NCBI RefSeq assembly: GCF_000002985.6
Contig: NC_003281.10
Coordinates: 11,718,001 to 11,782,000 of the forward strand
Length of the DNA: 64,000 bases
Source: Caenorhabditis elegans
Lineage: Eukaryota > Nematoda > Chromadorea > Rhabditida > Rhabditidae
Reading direction: 5' to 3'
In this document: positions 31,977 to 45,600 of the stretch, piece after piece
How positions within the stretch are numbered: the first letter of the stretch is position 1
Layout of the letters: each line of letters starts with the position of its first letter
The notes under the pieces: generated by a model
The model's database searches: none
What the model was told of the DNA's origin: nothing
The model's input: only the letters and a program-made list of their open reading frames with translations
Made by a program: the position numbers and the translations under genes

Positions 31977-33627
31977 AATATTATATACATTTTTAATTTT
32001 TTTTTAATGTTCGATCCCCGAGTTTTGCAACAAGTGTACCCTCATCTCCCGGGTATAAAAACCCGAAAAACTGCACCGAAACGCACGCAAAAAAAATTAA
32101 TATTTTCTTCTTTTTCGTGCTTCTTGCAATTCTCGCTGTTGATTTAAATTTTCAAATAAATATTGATTTTTATTACGAATATTGCATTTTGAAATGAGAA
32201 AAATTTTTAAAAATTGGGTTTTTTTTCAGTGAGTGTCTCGTCGAATAAAATGCTCGGTACGTAGTACACCGTCACGTCAAAATACACAGAATCGTGGATT
32301 TTTTTCAAAAAAAAAACAAGGATTTCTGGCTTCCCTCATAAATTGAAATGGAAGAGTTTTTGCCGAACTAAGCCATTTTGGCTCAGCCATATCTGGGGTA
32401 GATTTACGGCGCGTTGCGTGTCGCGTCGCGGCTCGATAGTAAAACTAAATGTATTTATCCGTGTGGAGTACACGACACTTTCCCATGCGTTGCCCGTCGG
32501 GCGATTGTCAATGGAGCGCAAAAAATGCAATGAGGAAGGCCAGAACCCCCTGAAAAATCGATGTGTTTTTAGGATTTCTTCAAATTCTAATTAATTTTTA
32601 GAGTTTTTTGCCGGCAATATTATGTGGAAAATGAATGCAAAACTTCTTGTAGCCCTAAAAATCCCCAAGTTTGTGTATTTTTAAAGAAAATTAAAGTCTC
32701 CTGCCGAAATTTTCAATAAATATTGATTTTTATTACGAATATTGGATTTTGCAGTGAGAAAATGGGGTTTTTTTTTTGCAAAAAGACTCCGTAATTGTTG
32801 GAAAAAAGACATATTACAGGAACACAAATTTCTGAGAATTGCGTACTACACAACATATTTGACGCGCAAAATATCTCGTAGCGAAAAGAAAACCACAGTA
32901 ATTATTTAAATGATTACTGTAGGGCTTGTGCAGATTCACGGGCTCGTTATTCGGAATTAATTAAAATTATTTAGGGATCGATTAAGCAAAAAATTCCTTC
33001 GAAAATCAAGCTAGTAAATCGACGCTACAGTAGTCATTTAAAGAATTACTGTAGTTTTCGCTACGAGATATTTCGCGCGTAAAATATGTTGTGCAATACG
33101 CATTCTCAAAATTTTGTGTACCCGTAATACCTCAAATCGTTCATTTTCGCCTAATTTCTGCTTTTCTCAAAAAATTTGAATTTTCCGCTAATAGATTTCT
33201 TAGAAACTTTGAATTTTCCACCAGAATCCCGCTCTAAAATGTGGAAAAATCTTTTAAAAAACGTGGTTTTCATTACTCAAAAAAAAAAAATTTGAATCGA
33301 AAGAAAAATGAAATAAATAATAATAATAATAATAAAACTTTCTCGGGGTGGGGGTGGAGGGACTTGCACGCATAATAAATACAAGAAGCAGTAAATGGGG
33401 AAGGGGAGGAAATTTCAGGAAAAAAAAATTAAAAAAGGGGAACCATAGGACACACAAATCATTCTAACCCAAGTTATTCGACTATTTCTGTGCTGAAATT
33501 TCAAAATTTTCAGATTTTTTCGGGGGGATTTACTTATTTAATTTAAAAAAATGGATGGAGGGGGAATCGCGGAGAACATTCAATTATCACAATGCAAAAA
33601 AAAATTAGATTTTAATTTTTTTTTAAA
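31977..33627. repeat. Convergent intergenic region with two repeat elements
   Basis: An AATAAA at about 32154 is an alternative polyadenylation signal for mrt-2. A copy of the GAGCCGCGACGCGACAC-type element lies at about 32320-32555. A TTCTGAGAATTGCGTAC hairpin element lies at about 32820-33122, with arms around GACGCGCAAAATATCTCGTA and its complement. An (AAT)n run is at about 33312-33335. No gene is present. Confidence 0.75.
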
Positions 33628-36600
33628 TTAAGGCTTCTCCTGTTGGCTCGGATTGTAGGGAATCGGGGTGAAATACGGAGAATCTGCTGACGTTGTTGTT
33701 GGAGCAGATGGAGCAAGAGCAGGAGCATTCTGAAAAAAAAAAATTGTTGAAAATTTTGTGTCAATTAGGCCAATTAGCTAATTTTTTAAATAAAATTGTG
33801 CAGTTTTGGGCCAAAAAATAAAATAAAGTAAATTTTGGCAAAAAAAATTGATGTTTCTTTGGAATTTCTCTCAATTTTTGGCTAAAAGTGTGAAATTTTT
33901 TGGCTTTTTGCCAATTTTTAGCTCAAAACTTCAATTTTTTCTTAAAATTTATCAATTTCGAGCTAAAAATCTCGCTTTTTCCAGTATTTTTCCACGAATT
34001 CTCACATTTTGTGGCGGAGTGTACACATGGGTGAATGCACTGTTCACTGATGGTGCAACAATCGGATGATAAGCTGGATGAGCCGGCAGTGGAAGAGGAT
34101 TCGCCACCGAATACTGCAAAAAATTGGGGTTTTTGGTGGAATTTTTGGGGGTTTTTTGCAGGTGAAAATTGAAGATTTTGTCGAAAATTCAATTTTTCAC
34201 TAGAATTTTTCAAAAAAAAAAAAAATTCAAAAAAAATTGGATTTTTGGCTTAAACTTTGCGAATTTTCACTGGAAATTTTGATTTTTTCGAGTAAAAAAT
34301 GCGAAATACATTTTCGAGAGAGAATTAGAGCCAAAACGTTTTTTTTTTCAAATTTTTGCTGAAAAATCAGATTTTCTAGTTAAAATATACGTTTTGCAAT
34401 CTAAAATTTGTAATTTTTTGTGATAAAAACCAAGTTTTCACAGAAAAATGTGATTTTTGTCTGGTTTTTTCAGGGAAAATTCCAATTTTTCCAAAAATCC
34501 AGGACTATACCTGTCCGTGAACACTGGGACTCGTTGGATTTACTGGGTGCTGCTGTTGTTGCTGTTGCTGCTGTTGATAGTGCTGATATTGATTGGCTGA
34601 AAAAAAAGGAAATTTAGCCCAAAATTCGAAAAATACTGAAAATTTTGATGCAAAAAACGTATAAAAATTATTTTATACCATTTTTCTTCAAGAAAAATTA
34701 GAAAAAATCAAGGAAATAATTCAAAAAACCATTTTTTTCTTTAAAAATTCAAAAACTTCACAATTTTATCACTAAAAAAATTTCCAGGGCCAGTTTTCGC
34801 TCAATTTTTCGATTTTTTGCCTAAAAAAATCCCAATTTTATACCATTTCTTTTTTAATTTGGAAAATGGAAAAAAAAATTGTTCCAAAAAATTCAAAAAA
34901 CCGTTCCAGTGCCAGTTTTTGCTCGATTTTTCGACTTTTTCCCTAAAAAAATCCCAATTTTCTACCATAATGCTCTGCATATTGCTGTTGTTGGTGTGCA
35001 TATTGTTGCTGATAGTATGCCGCGTGTTCTGGTGAATATGCATATTGTTGCTGCTGTTGCTGCTGTTGTTGGGGATAGTTCTGGAAATTTTTGGAAATTA
35101 AAAAAAATCGAAAAATTTCAAATTTCGTGAATAATTTTAGTGGGAAAAACATTTTTTTTTCGATACTTTTTTTCGATTTTGCCAAAAAAATTCAATTTAT
35201 TTGAAATTTTAAAACATTTCCTTAAATGTTTTAACGTAAAAAACTGCATTTTTCTTGAAAAATTTGTCAATTTTCAGCTAAAAATTCGAATTTTTCAAAA
35301 ATGGGTCAACTTTAGGCTAAAAATTCGATTTTTTTCAATTTTTGGCTAGAATTATCAGTTTTTTTTTCGAAACATTGCTCAATTTTGAGCTAAAAATTCG
35401 ATTTTTTTTTTTCAATTTTTACCTGATTATACTGCTGATATTGCTGTGCAGCCGCTGCCTGCTGCTGTCGATATTGCTCATATTGTTGGTGCTCCGAATG
35501 TTGGTGTTGCGGGGGACTTGAAGCTGGTGGCTCAGTTTGTGGTGGTGAGCCAATTGGTGATGTTGGTCCCGAGTGAACAATTACTTCAGTCTGCAAAAAA
35601 AAAAATTTCGAAAAAAATTTTTTTTTTTGAGAGAAATTTGTGGAATTCAAAAATTTTTGAAGATTTTCGGATTGTTACAGGAAAAAAAAAATCGAATTTT
35701 TGAAAATTTCTTGGCATTGAGACCAAATATCTTTAAAAAATTCGAATTCTCCGCCGAAAATTTTTTCTCAGAAAATTTGAATTTCCCTGCAATTTTTCAG
35801 CGGGAAATTTAAATTTTGAGAAAAAAAACAATATTTTTTTCAGAAAATTTGAAGCTCCCACCAAATTTTTTTAGTTGAATTTTCCGTTAAAACAGTATGT
35901 GAAATATTTCAAATTTCCCGCCAATTTTTTTTGAGGTAAAATATTTTTTTAAAGAAGTGCAAGTATATAACTGAATTTAGTGAAAATCTAATTTTTTCAA
36001 AATTTTCAAATTTTCCGTGAAAAAACTATGGCGGGAAATTTAAATTTTGAGAAAAAACAATTTTTTTTTCAAAAAAATTGAATCTCCCAATGTTTTTTTA
36101 AATTTGAATTTTCTGTTAAAACTTTATTTGAAAAATTGCAAATTTTCCGCCAAAATATTATTCTGGCGAAAAATTCATTTTTGAGCATTTTCAATTAAAA
36201 CAAACGTCAGTTCTCTGATTTTTCATGGAATTTTTAATTTTTTTCAGGTCTTCAAACAAAATATCTCAATTTTTGAGGCACTACTGGGCCCCCAAACTAC
36301 TGACCAATGGATGTTGTATTGGAATCGGAGCACTAATTCCAGCATCTTCTGGACATGTAACAAGTGGTCCAACAACAGATGAAGCTGTCGAAATTGAAGA
36401 TTGTGCAGTAGCGATCGAAGGATCAGATGTTGAAGTGGCGGCTGTTGAGTTGGATGATGGTGGTGGTGGCTGCAATTTTTCTAGTTGAAAAAAAACTTTT
36501 CCTAGTTAAAAATTGGCCGTTTCCAGCTTAATTTATAATTTTATTTTAAAATTTTCGTTCCGGTAATTTTTTGTTTAATTTTGTGATGTCTTGGGTATAA

Positions 36601-39600
36601 AAAAAGGCGAAAACATCAGTGTTAATTTCTCAATTTTTGAAAAAATCTCGATTTGGATTAATCATGTTTTTTTTCGAATGTACGTCCTTTTTTTTTTAAA
36701 GAGCTCAATTTTTTCTCTGCTTTAAACACCAATCAAAAATCGAAAAATTTCGATTTTTCGGTATTCTGGATCGGAAAATTTTTTATTTTTCGAAAAATAA
36801 GTAATTCCAGTTTTTTAAAATATTTTTAAAAAAATTTAATGCTCAAAATTTCAGGGAATTTCTCTATTTCTATGTTTATTTTTAATTTTTTTCGTTGAAA
36901 TATTCGAAATTTCGAAGAATACATATATTTCCGGAGATTTTGACCGGGAATTTTGACCGAGAGAAAAAGAAATCGAAAATTGACCGAAAATCATCTTTTT
37001 TTTTTCTGATTTTTCAGTAAAAAAAAATTCTCGAGCACCTCAAGCCCAGAAGCATGCTCCTTCTTCGGCTCCGACGCTTCCGACTGCTGCTGCCCTGGCC
37101 GTGGTGGATTCGGAATCGTATCCTTAATCAATTCGGGCATAAATTTGTTGAGCCTCTCCACAGTCACATCATAAAGCCGAGGTGTTGCAGCGAAAATTCC
37201 CGTACTATCCATAACGAGAAGCATATTTTTCAGCGATTCCGGCACTGCTTCATTCAAATTTCCACAGCTATCAACTCGAAGATATTGCTCCATATAGTCG
37301 AGCAGAAGCATCCAAAGATCCGGGAATGAATCAAGAGCCGACAGGGCTGAGAGATGATTTAAAAGAGTTTTCGCGACGATTTGAAGTGTCCGAACACGTG
37401 TATCCTCCATTCCAATCGGATCCATTTGAGAGAATGGCTCCAGAAGCTTAGTGAGCAATGGGAAGAGCACTTCTCCAAAGCATGATTGCCATTCTGCGGC
37501 TCCAAGAGTTGCCATATTTGCCGGCAGGAAGGCGCGCTGGAAAATTAGGGCTTTTTAGAGAGGAAATTGAGCTGAAAATCTGGAAAATTTCAGATTTTTT
37601 TTTCGAAAAAAAAAATTAATTTAGGGCTTTTTAGAAGGGAAATTTAGCTGAAAATCTGGAAAATTTCAGATTTTTTCTTGAAAAAAAAATTAATTTAGGG
37701 CTTTTTAGAGGGGAAATTGAGCTAAAAATCTGGAAACTTTCAGATTTTTTTTTGGAAAAAAAAAATTAATTTAGTGCTTTTTAGAAGGGAAATTGAGCTA
37801 AAAATCTGGAAAATTTCAGATTTTTTTGAATTTTTTCGTTGAAAAAATTGCTTTTTTCTTCAATTTTCAACTTTAGAAGCGAAAAATTACGATTTTTGTT
37901 AAATGGGAAAAGGTATGCGCCTTTAAAGAGTACTGTAGTTTTTCGATAAAAACGCATGTTTTTTATCACACAGACACAAGCTAATATACTCTGTTTGGCA
38001 CTTGCTGGGCGAAATTTCGTGATTTCGGGTGTCGACACGACAAATTTGTGTTGTTTTCTGTTTAATGCAAAAAGATATGCGCCTGCGCCTTTAAAGGGGG
38101 TACTGTAGTTTCAAACGTTTGAAAAACCACAGTACCCTGTTTAAAGGCGCAAATCTTTTTGCATTTAACAACAAAAAAAAAAACACAAATTTGTCGTGTC
38201 GAGACCCGAAATCACGAAATTTTTATCGAAAAACTATGAAAACTCCAAAAAGTGAAATTAGAATTTTTTTTTCAACAAAAAAAAACTGAAAACCACAATT
38301 TATCGTGTTTTGCAGAAGAAAAAAAAAGAATTTTTCACTTCAAATTTTGAAAATTTCAAATAATTTGCATATTTTTTTCCGACAAAAAAAATCGTGCCTG
38401 CAAATGAGTCAACGCCGCCGCACGGACACCTCGTCGGCAATCACAGCTGAGCCGTCCAATTGCTTGGAGCAACGGGCGCCAGATATCTGTCCATATGAAC
38501 GCGACAGTCGCCAGATCCGATGCAGCTGGAGATGCTCCTTGAGCCCACTTTGCAAAGATTGCCGGAGTTTGAGAATGGAGTTGGGAGCACAAGTCGAGCA
38601 GGTGGAGGGACATCTGGAAAATGAAAAAAAAATGGATATTTCATTAACTACACCTTTTTTCACAAATTTGAGGTTTTTTTTCGTTATTTTCAGTTTGTTA
38701 AAAACGTCAAAATTTTTGTGATTTTTTAGCAAAAAAAGCAGTTTTCTGTAGTAAAATTTTTCAGAAAATTCGCTTTTTTCTAGAAAAAAACGACAATTTT
38801 CATTCTTTTTTCGATGATTTTTTAAATCAAATTTTGGGATTTTTTGGGGAAAAAACAAGTCATTTTTTCTGGGTTTGGGCAAAATGAGCTCAATTTCAGT
38901 GGAACTCGCTGATTTTTTGAATTTTGTGGTAAAACCGTCGGAAAATCGCTTTAAAAGTCTAAAATTCGCAGAAAAAAGCTGCAAAAGTTCGCGCATTTTC
39001 TAGCTAAAACGACAATTTTCAAATTTTTCGACGAGATTTGTAACGATAAATTTCGAGAATTTTTTGAGAAAAATGGCAATTTTTGTGCAAAATGAGCGCA
39101 GATTTACTCAATTTCAGTGGAGAAAATGTGAAAATTCGCAATTTTTCAAAAATCCTCAGTTGTGGAAATTTGTTTTTTCTAATTTTCGGAAAATTTGTTT
39201 TTTTAATGTCAAAATTTCTCAATTTTTAAAAATTAAAAATTTTTCAAGAACAAAAATCTTAAATTTTCACATTTTTTGGGAAAAAAAGGACCAATTTTAA
39301 ACGTTTTTTGTCAATTTTTGTCAATTATTTTCAAAAATGTTCTAGTTTTTTTAGCAAAAAAAGCATATTTCATAGCAAAAAGTGGCAATTTTCAAATTTT
39401 TTGACGATTCTTCTTATCAATTAAAAATTTTTGGGCAATTTTTTGTTGAGAAAAAGTCATTTTTTCAAGTTTTGGGCAAGATAGGAGCAGATTTGCTCAG
39501 TTTCTTTGGAGAAAATGTGCAAGCTAAATTCGCTGATTTTTCGCAATTTTTCGAAAATCCTCAAGTTGTGAGAAAAAAAATGCAAATTTTCGCGGAAATT

Positions 39601-42600
39601 TGTTTTTTTTTTTTCAATTTTAAAATTATTTCCGTTAAATTTCCACAATTTTTGAGCAAAAAGAGCCTAAATTTTGCTCAATTTCATCCAGTTTTTCTCG
39701 TCGAGCACCTGTTGATAATTCCCAATCAACTGTTGCTCTTCATTTCGGCTCTCGTCAGCATCTTCAGTAACATCCGTACACAATTCCTTCTTCTTATGCC
39801 CATGATGATGATGATGATGTTTCTTAACAGCTTTCTCATCTGTAACATTGCTCCTCAGCCGATTCTGAGCATCTCCACTCAATGGCCCAGCTGCGTAGAC
39901 ACCTCCATCCAGACTTGCTTCAACCATTGTTCGAAGGCATTGAAGGCTCGATTCAAAGTTGTCCGGTGTCACGTGAACAGCGTCGCGGAGCAAGAATGCC
40001 AGGCACTCACAGACTTTCAAAAAAGCTGCTGGCTCATGTCTTCCGAGCCCATTCCGGAGCACAAGGCTTCCAAATTGACGGAAATTCTTTTTGCTGCTAA
40101 CAACGTTGGCTCCGAGAGCTGTGAGCGCTTCTTCGGTGGCTTTTGCCGCATCTTTATGGTCCAGATGGATCCAGTCGGCCGGTTGTTTCTGGGCTCCGAG
40201 TAGGCTTCCAGCAGAGTCCACACGGCTCTCCAGGTCACTGTTGGAGTCTGGAAATGAGGCATTTTTGGGGAAACAAAGGGATTTTCATGAGTTTTTATGT
40301 GAATTTTGGTAGTTTTGAGAATTTTTTGGCTAGGAAAATGCAAAAATTGTGAAATTATTGTCGTAAAACCGAGATTTTCAATACTTTTTCACGAGAAATT
40401 TGGCTTTTTCAAAAAAAGAAGGATCTTATGCGAAAAATTCCAATTTTTCAGATTTTTAAGTAAAAATATGCTCAAAAAATCGATTTTTTTGGATTTTGTG
40501 CTCCAAAATGGGTTGAAATTCAAAAATCTGAGAAAATTGGAGCCATTTTTATCACTTTTTGACCAAATTTCGGTTCAAAAACTCGAAATGTTTTAATTCC
40601 TGGGTTTTCTTTCAAAATTTTGAATTTTTCCACTTGTACTCGAGGATATTTTTTTCTAGAAAAATTACGGGGATCTTCCGGAAGTATGTGCAATTTTTGG
40701 CAAAAAAACCAAAATGAATCAGATCTAATTTTTTTTTGAGCTCATAAGGAGCATTTCCAGCCATTTTTTGCTCTCTCAGACCAAATTCCGGCACAAAAGT
40801 GCACAAAAAACGCATTTTTCTCTCGATTTCTAGCGATGTTTCTCGATTTTTTAATGCAAATTTCAGCGTTTTTTCGCATATCCGTACCATAACCGCCTCG
40901 CCGTCTCTCCTCTCCCTCCGATGTATATGCTCTTTCTTCATGTGCTCCACCACCTCTTCCAGATGCTCCTTCAACATCCGAATAAGCCATTCTCTGCTGC
41001 TGCTGATCCCCTCCAACTCTCAAGCTCTGCTGCTGCTTTTCCGTCGTCGTCATCATCACATAATCATCAGGTAGAACTGCTGCTCCAGCGGCTTCAAGTA
41101 ACGCAAAGAGCACTGCCCAGTGCTCCTTTTTGTGCACATTCGCCGCGTTTGCTCGAATGAGCTCGTAGAGCCCAAAAGCGATTTGCCGACTGAAAATGAA
41201 GAGCGCCTTTGGGGAAAGTCGCAGGAGCATCGACAGCGAGTGAAGAACATCGTCGGAAACTGTGTTATCACGGAATAGATTCCGATTGGCTACACGTAAA
41301 AGCCCGACGACGGCCCGTTCGACGAGCACCGGGCACCGGCCGAAACGTGGTGACAGAAGCCATTCGAGGTGGCGGCGGACGTGAGGCCAGACAAGAGGTA
41401 GACGATCCTTGTTCTCGAGAGTTATGGCGACAATTAGTTCCAGGTAGAAGACCAGCGCATCCTCATCCTCTCCACTCAGGCTTGCGGTCTGTAAAATTTT
41501 GAAAATTTTGTTGGCTTTTTCTGATGAAATTGTGTTTAAAAATCCAATTTTCTGCACAAAAATCGAAGGTTTTCACAAATTTTTGAGCAAAATTCGTTTA
41601 AAAAAAGTATTTTCTTTAATTCTGAGAATTTCACGAAATTTGAGTTGAAAAATCATCAATTTTGCCTATTTCTCATTCAATTTTTAATTTTTTTTTCGCC
41701 CTATTTACTAAAAATTAATTTTTTTACAAAAAAATTAGCACAGCAAAATTAATTTTTTTAAAACCATTTTCACCTGCCTCGCCTACGCCTATTTTTTTCT
41801 GCACAAAAAGCAATTTTTTCACACATTTTTCATGGTTTTATACGATCAATGTAAAATTTTGAATTGTTGGCTTTTTCTGCTAAAAATTATGTTTAAAAAT
41901 CCAATTTTCCGCACAAAAATCGACGTTTTTCACAAATTTTGAGTTGAAAAATCATCACTTTCGGCAATTTTCAGTGAATTTGACTGATTTTCTCAGCTAA
42001 AAATCGTTTTTTAACCAAATTTTTGTTCAATTTTTTGCACAAAAATCGATGCTTTTCACACATTTTTGAGCAAAATTCTGAGATTTTAGCAATTTTAGCC
42101 GAATTTTACAAATTTTGAAATTGTTGGCTTTTTCTGCTGAAATTATGTTTAAAAATCCAATTTTCAGCACAAAAATCGCGGTGGTTTTTCACACATTTTT
42201 GAGCAAAATTCTGAGAATTTTACTTTAATTTTTGGCTGAATTTCACGAAATTTGAGTTGAAAAATGATTAATTTTGCCTATTTTTCATTCAATTTCAATT
42301 TTTTTTGCCCTATTTACTAAAAATTGATTTTTCTAGTATTATCGCCTGCTTTGCCTCGCCTACGCCTATTTTTTTCTGGACAAAAAAAACCATTTTTTTC
42401 ACACATTTTTCATGTTTTTTCGATCAATTTTTTTTCGGAGAACTTACGGAAATTTCTGTATTTTTTTAGGCGAAAAATTTTTAAAAATTTATTTGGCACC
42501 TAATTTTTTTTGTTTCAGAATTCGAATTTCAGCCCATATTTTTTTTAGATTTTCAGGTAAATTTTGAGCACTTTTTCGCAATTTTTTGTTCGAAAATTTC

Positions 42601-45600
42601 GAGCTTTGAGCTTAAAATTATGGAAAATTTGAGCTTAAAATTATGGAAATCTATCAATTTTAACAATTTTTTCTCCATTTCTACCTTTTGCTGTGGCTCG
42701 GCTTGCTCAACAATTTGCGCACTGTTCGCCGCAATCGATGAGAGGAGCTCGGCGAGCGATGTGCTCGTCAGATACTTGCTATCAGCCACAATTTGCGACG
42801 GACGGCACTCCGAAATGACTTGTGACGCGAGCTTCATCGAGCTCAGTTGCTCTTGGGTCGGCTTACGGCGATCCGCTTCTGAAGCGCCTCCACCGAGTCC
42901 GAACCATGAAAGAAGGCCTGAATCGTTGCGGGTGTGTGGGAGCTCTCTGCAAAAAATGGCAAAAATTTCGGCAAATCGGCAAACCGGCAAAGTGCCAGAA
43001 TTCAAAAATTTCGGCAAAACGGAAAATTGCCATAATTCAAAAAATTCGGTAATTCGGCAAATTGCCATAATTCAAAAATTTCGGCAAATCGGCAAATTGC
43101 CATAATTCAAAAATTTCGGCAAATCGGCAAATTGCCATAATTCAAAAATTTCAGAAAATCGGCAAATTGCCAGAATTCAAAAATTTCGGCAAATCGGCAA
43201 ATTGCCAGAATTCAAAAATTTCGATAAATCGACAAATCGCCAAAACTCATAAATTTCGGCAAATCGGCAAATTGCCAGAATTGAAAAAAATTTGGGCAAA
43301 TCGGCAAATTGCCAGAATTCAAAATTTTAGGCAAATCGGCAAATTGCCAGAATTAAAAAATTTCGACAAATCAGCAAATTGCCAGAATTCAAAAATTTCG
43401 GCAAATCGGCAAATTGCCATAATTCAAAAATTTCGGCAAATCGGCAATTTGCCGAATTCAAAAATTTCGGCAAATCGGCAAGCCGATAAATTGCCACAAT
43501 TCAAAAATTTCGGCAAATCGCCGAAGTGCCAGAATTCAAAAATTTTGGCAAATCGGCAAATTGCCATAATTCAAAAAATTCGGCAAATCGGCAAATTGCC
43601 AGAATTCAAAAATTTCGGCAAATGGGCGAATTGCCAGAATTTAAAAATTTCGGCAAATGGGCGAATTGCCAGAATTCAAAAATTTCGGCAAACCGGCAAA
43701 TTGCCAGAATTACAAAATTTCGGCAAATCGGAAAATTGCCAGAACTCATAAATTTCGGCAAATCAGCAAATTGCCCAATTCAAAAATTTCGGCAAATCGC
43801 CGAAGTGCCAGAATTCAAAAATTTCGGCAAATGGGCGAATTGCCAGAATTTAAAAATTTCGGCAAATGGGCGAATTGCCAGAATTCAAAAATTTCGACAA
43901 ATCGGCAAAACGGCAAATATCCGGATTTTTTTTTCAAAAACCGTGCTCACTTCTGATGAACCCTCTGAATATTAACCCATCCCTTCTCATCAACATAATC
44001 CTCGACTTCAGTGAGCTCTGCAGGAAGCAATCGTGCTCTAAACAGCTGCAGAAGAGCCTCAAACAAGTTGCGCCATCCCTCTCTGAGTATATTCCCATTC
44101 TCATGAACCAAATAGAACAGGGTTCGAGTGGCAAGTTGAGCCTTATGATTCTCTCCAAATGCGAGGGCGACAGCTTCAGGTGAGGAGCTATGGCTCAAAA
44201 GAGCAGCCGCCGAAAGATCCACATCCTCATCGGCTCCACCACCAGCTCCACCATCCCGCATTGAAGTTAACGTTGTGAACTTGCAAAGATGAATACATAG
44301 ATTATCGAAAACCTCCTTCATCCCGTAGTAGGCAGCGATTTTCGCACACTTCCGATAGCCTGTCAGAGCCTTCTGAAGTATCTGCTCGTGCTCCGATTTA
44401 TCGAATACATAGCTGAGAGCAGCGACAGCAGGACCCCAGCAAACTGCGAATAGATCATGATCATTCCATCCGGTTGGAGCATGATAAAACGATCCTTCGG
44501 CAGTCTCACCACGACGGAGCAACACTTTCCACATGTAATCCTCCTTTACGGTGCCCTTTTGCTCGGCTGGCATCACGATTTCCTCGGTTTTGATGGCCTG
44601 GTACATGTCGGCGAGCATTTCTGGGTCGAAATCTCGGGAATCGTTGGTTCCAGAGAGATTCCGACGGAAACAGTCGACTGTCATTGGTGGTTGACTTCGT
44701 TTGGCCTGGAAAATTGAGGGAATTTGAAAAAAAAAATGTTCCGTTAAAAATTTTTTTTTTTTTTTTGGGTAGAAAAATCAATTTTTTTCAGTGATTTTTG
44801 TGACAATTTGATCAGATTCTTACTAAACTATTCAAATTTTCCACAGATTATTGATTTTTTTTTGCGAAAAAATCAGATTTTGCTAAATTTTTGCATGGAA
44901 ATTTGTGAATTTTCAGGTTTTTTTTGGTCGAAAATGGAGGTTTTTCGGGAATTTTTGGGGATTTTTAGAAATTTTTTTCAAGTTATTTACGCGAAATTTG
45001 AGAATTTGAAAAAAAAAATATATTTCGGTTAAAAATTGGTTTTTAGTGTAGAAAAATCGATTTTTCAGTGATGTTTGAATCAATAAACATGTTTTAGTAA
45101 AAATTCTCAGCTTTTTTGTGTACATTTTCTCAAAATGCCAATTTTACTTGTAATTTTCACGAAAAAAAGACAGATTTTTGGCTTTTTTTGAGAAAAAAAA
45201 TCTGATTTTGCTCATTTTCAGCAGTTTCCGAAAGCTGGGTTCGTTTTACCTGAAAATTCGAGGGGTTTTTCGGTTAAAAATTGGTTTTTTGGGTAGAAAA
45301 ATCATTTTTTCGGTGATTTTCGTGAAAATTTCCAGACTTTTACAAATTATTGAAATTTTGCACAGAAAAATACTTTGTTTTTTTTTTTGCAAAAAGTCCT
45401 GTGAAAATTTGGAATTTTCAACAGACTTTTAGTTTTTTTTTTTTTTTGAAAAAAAAATCTGTTTTTGCTAATTTTTAGCAGTTTCCGAGAGTTTGTTTCG
45501 TTTTGCCTAGAAATTTCTGAATTTTGAGATTTTTCGGTCGAAAATGGGGGTTTTTCGCTAATCTTTGAAATTTAATGCAATTTTTGAAGAAAAAACCAAA

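Noticed and set aside
39382-40203. 273-codon open frame on the plus strand
   Set aside because: It is antisense to gbf-1 exon 14 and the adjoining intron. The first half translates A/T-rich intron sequence and the rest is the complement of conserved GBF1 coding sequence.
42958-43922. CRISPR-like regular array
   Set aside because: The units are head to tail with no unique spacers, and the host is a eukaryote; this is a minisatellite.
43167-43975. Plus-strand open frames with repeated ANRQIA...[10 protein letters not shown] sequence
   Set aside because: They are translations of the minisatellite of about 34 bp in a gbf-1 intron. The same peptide appears in overlapping frames as the unit drifts.
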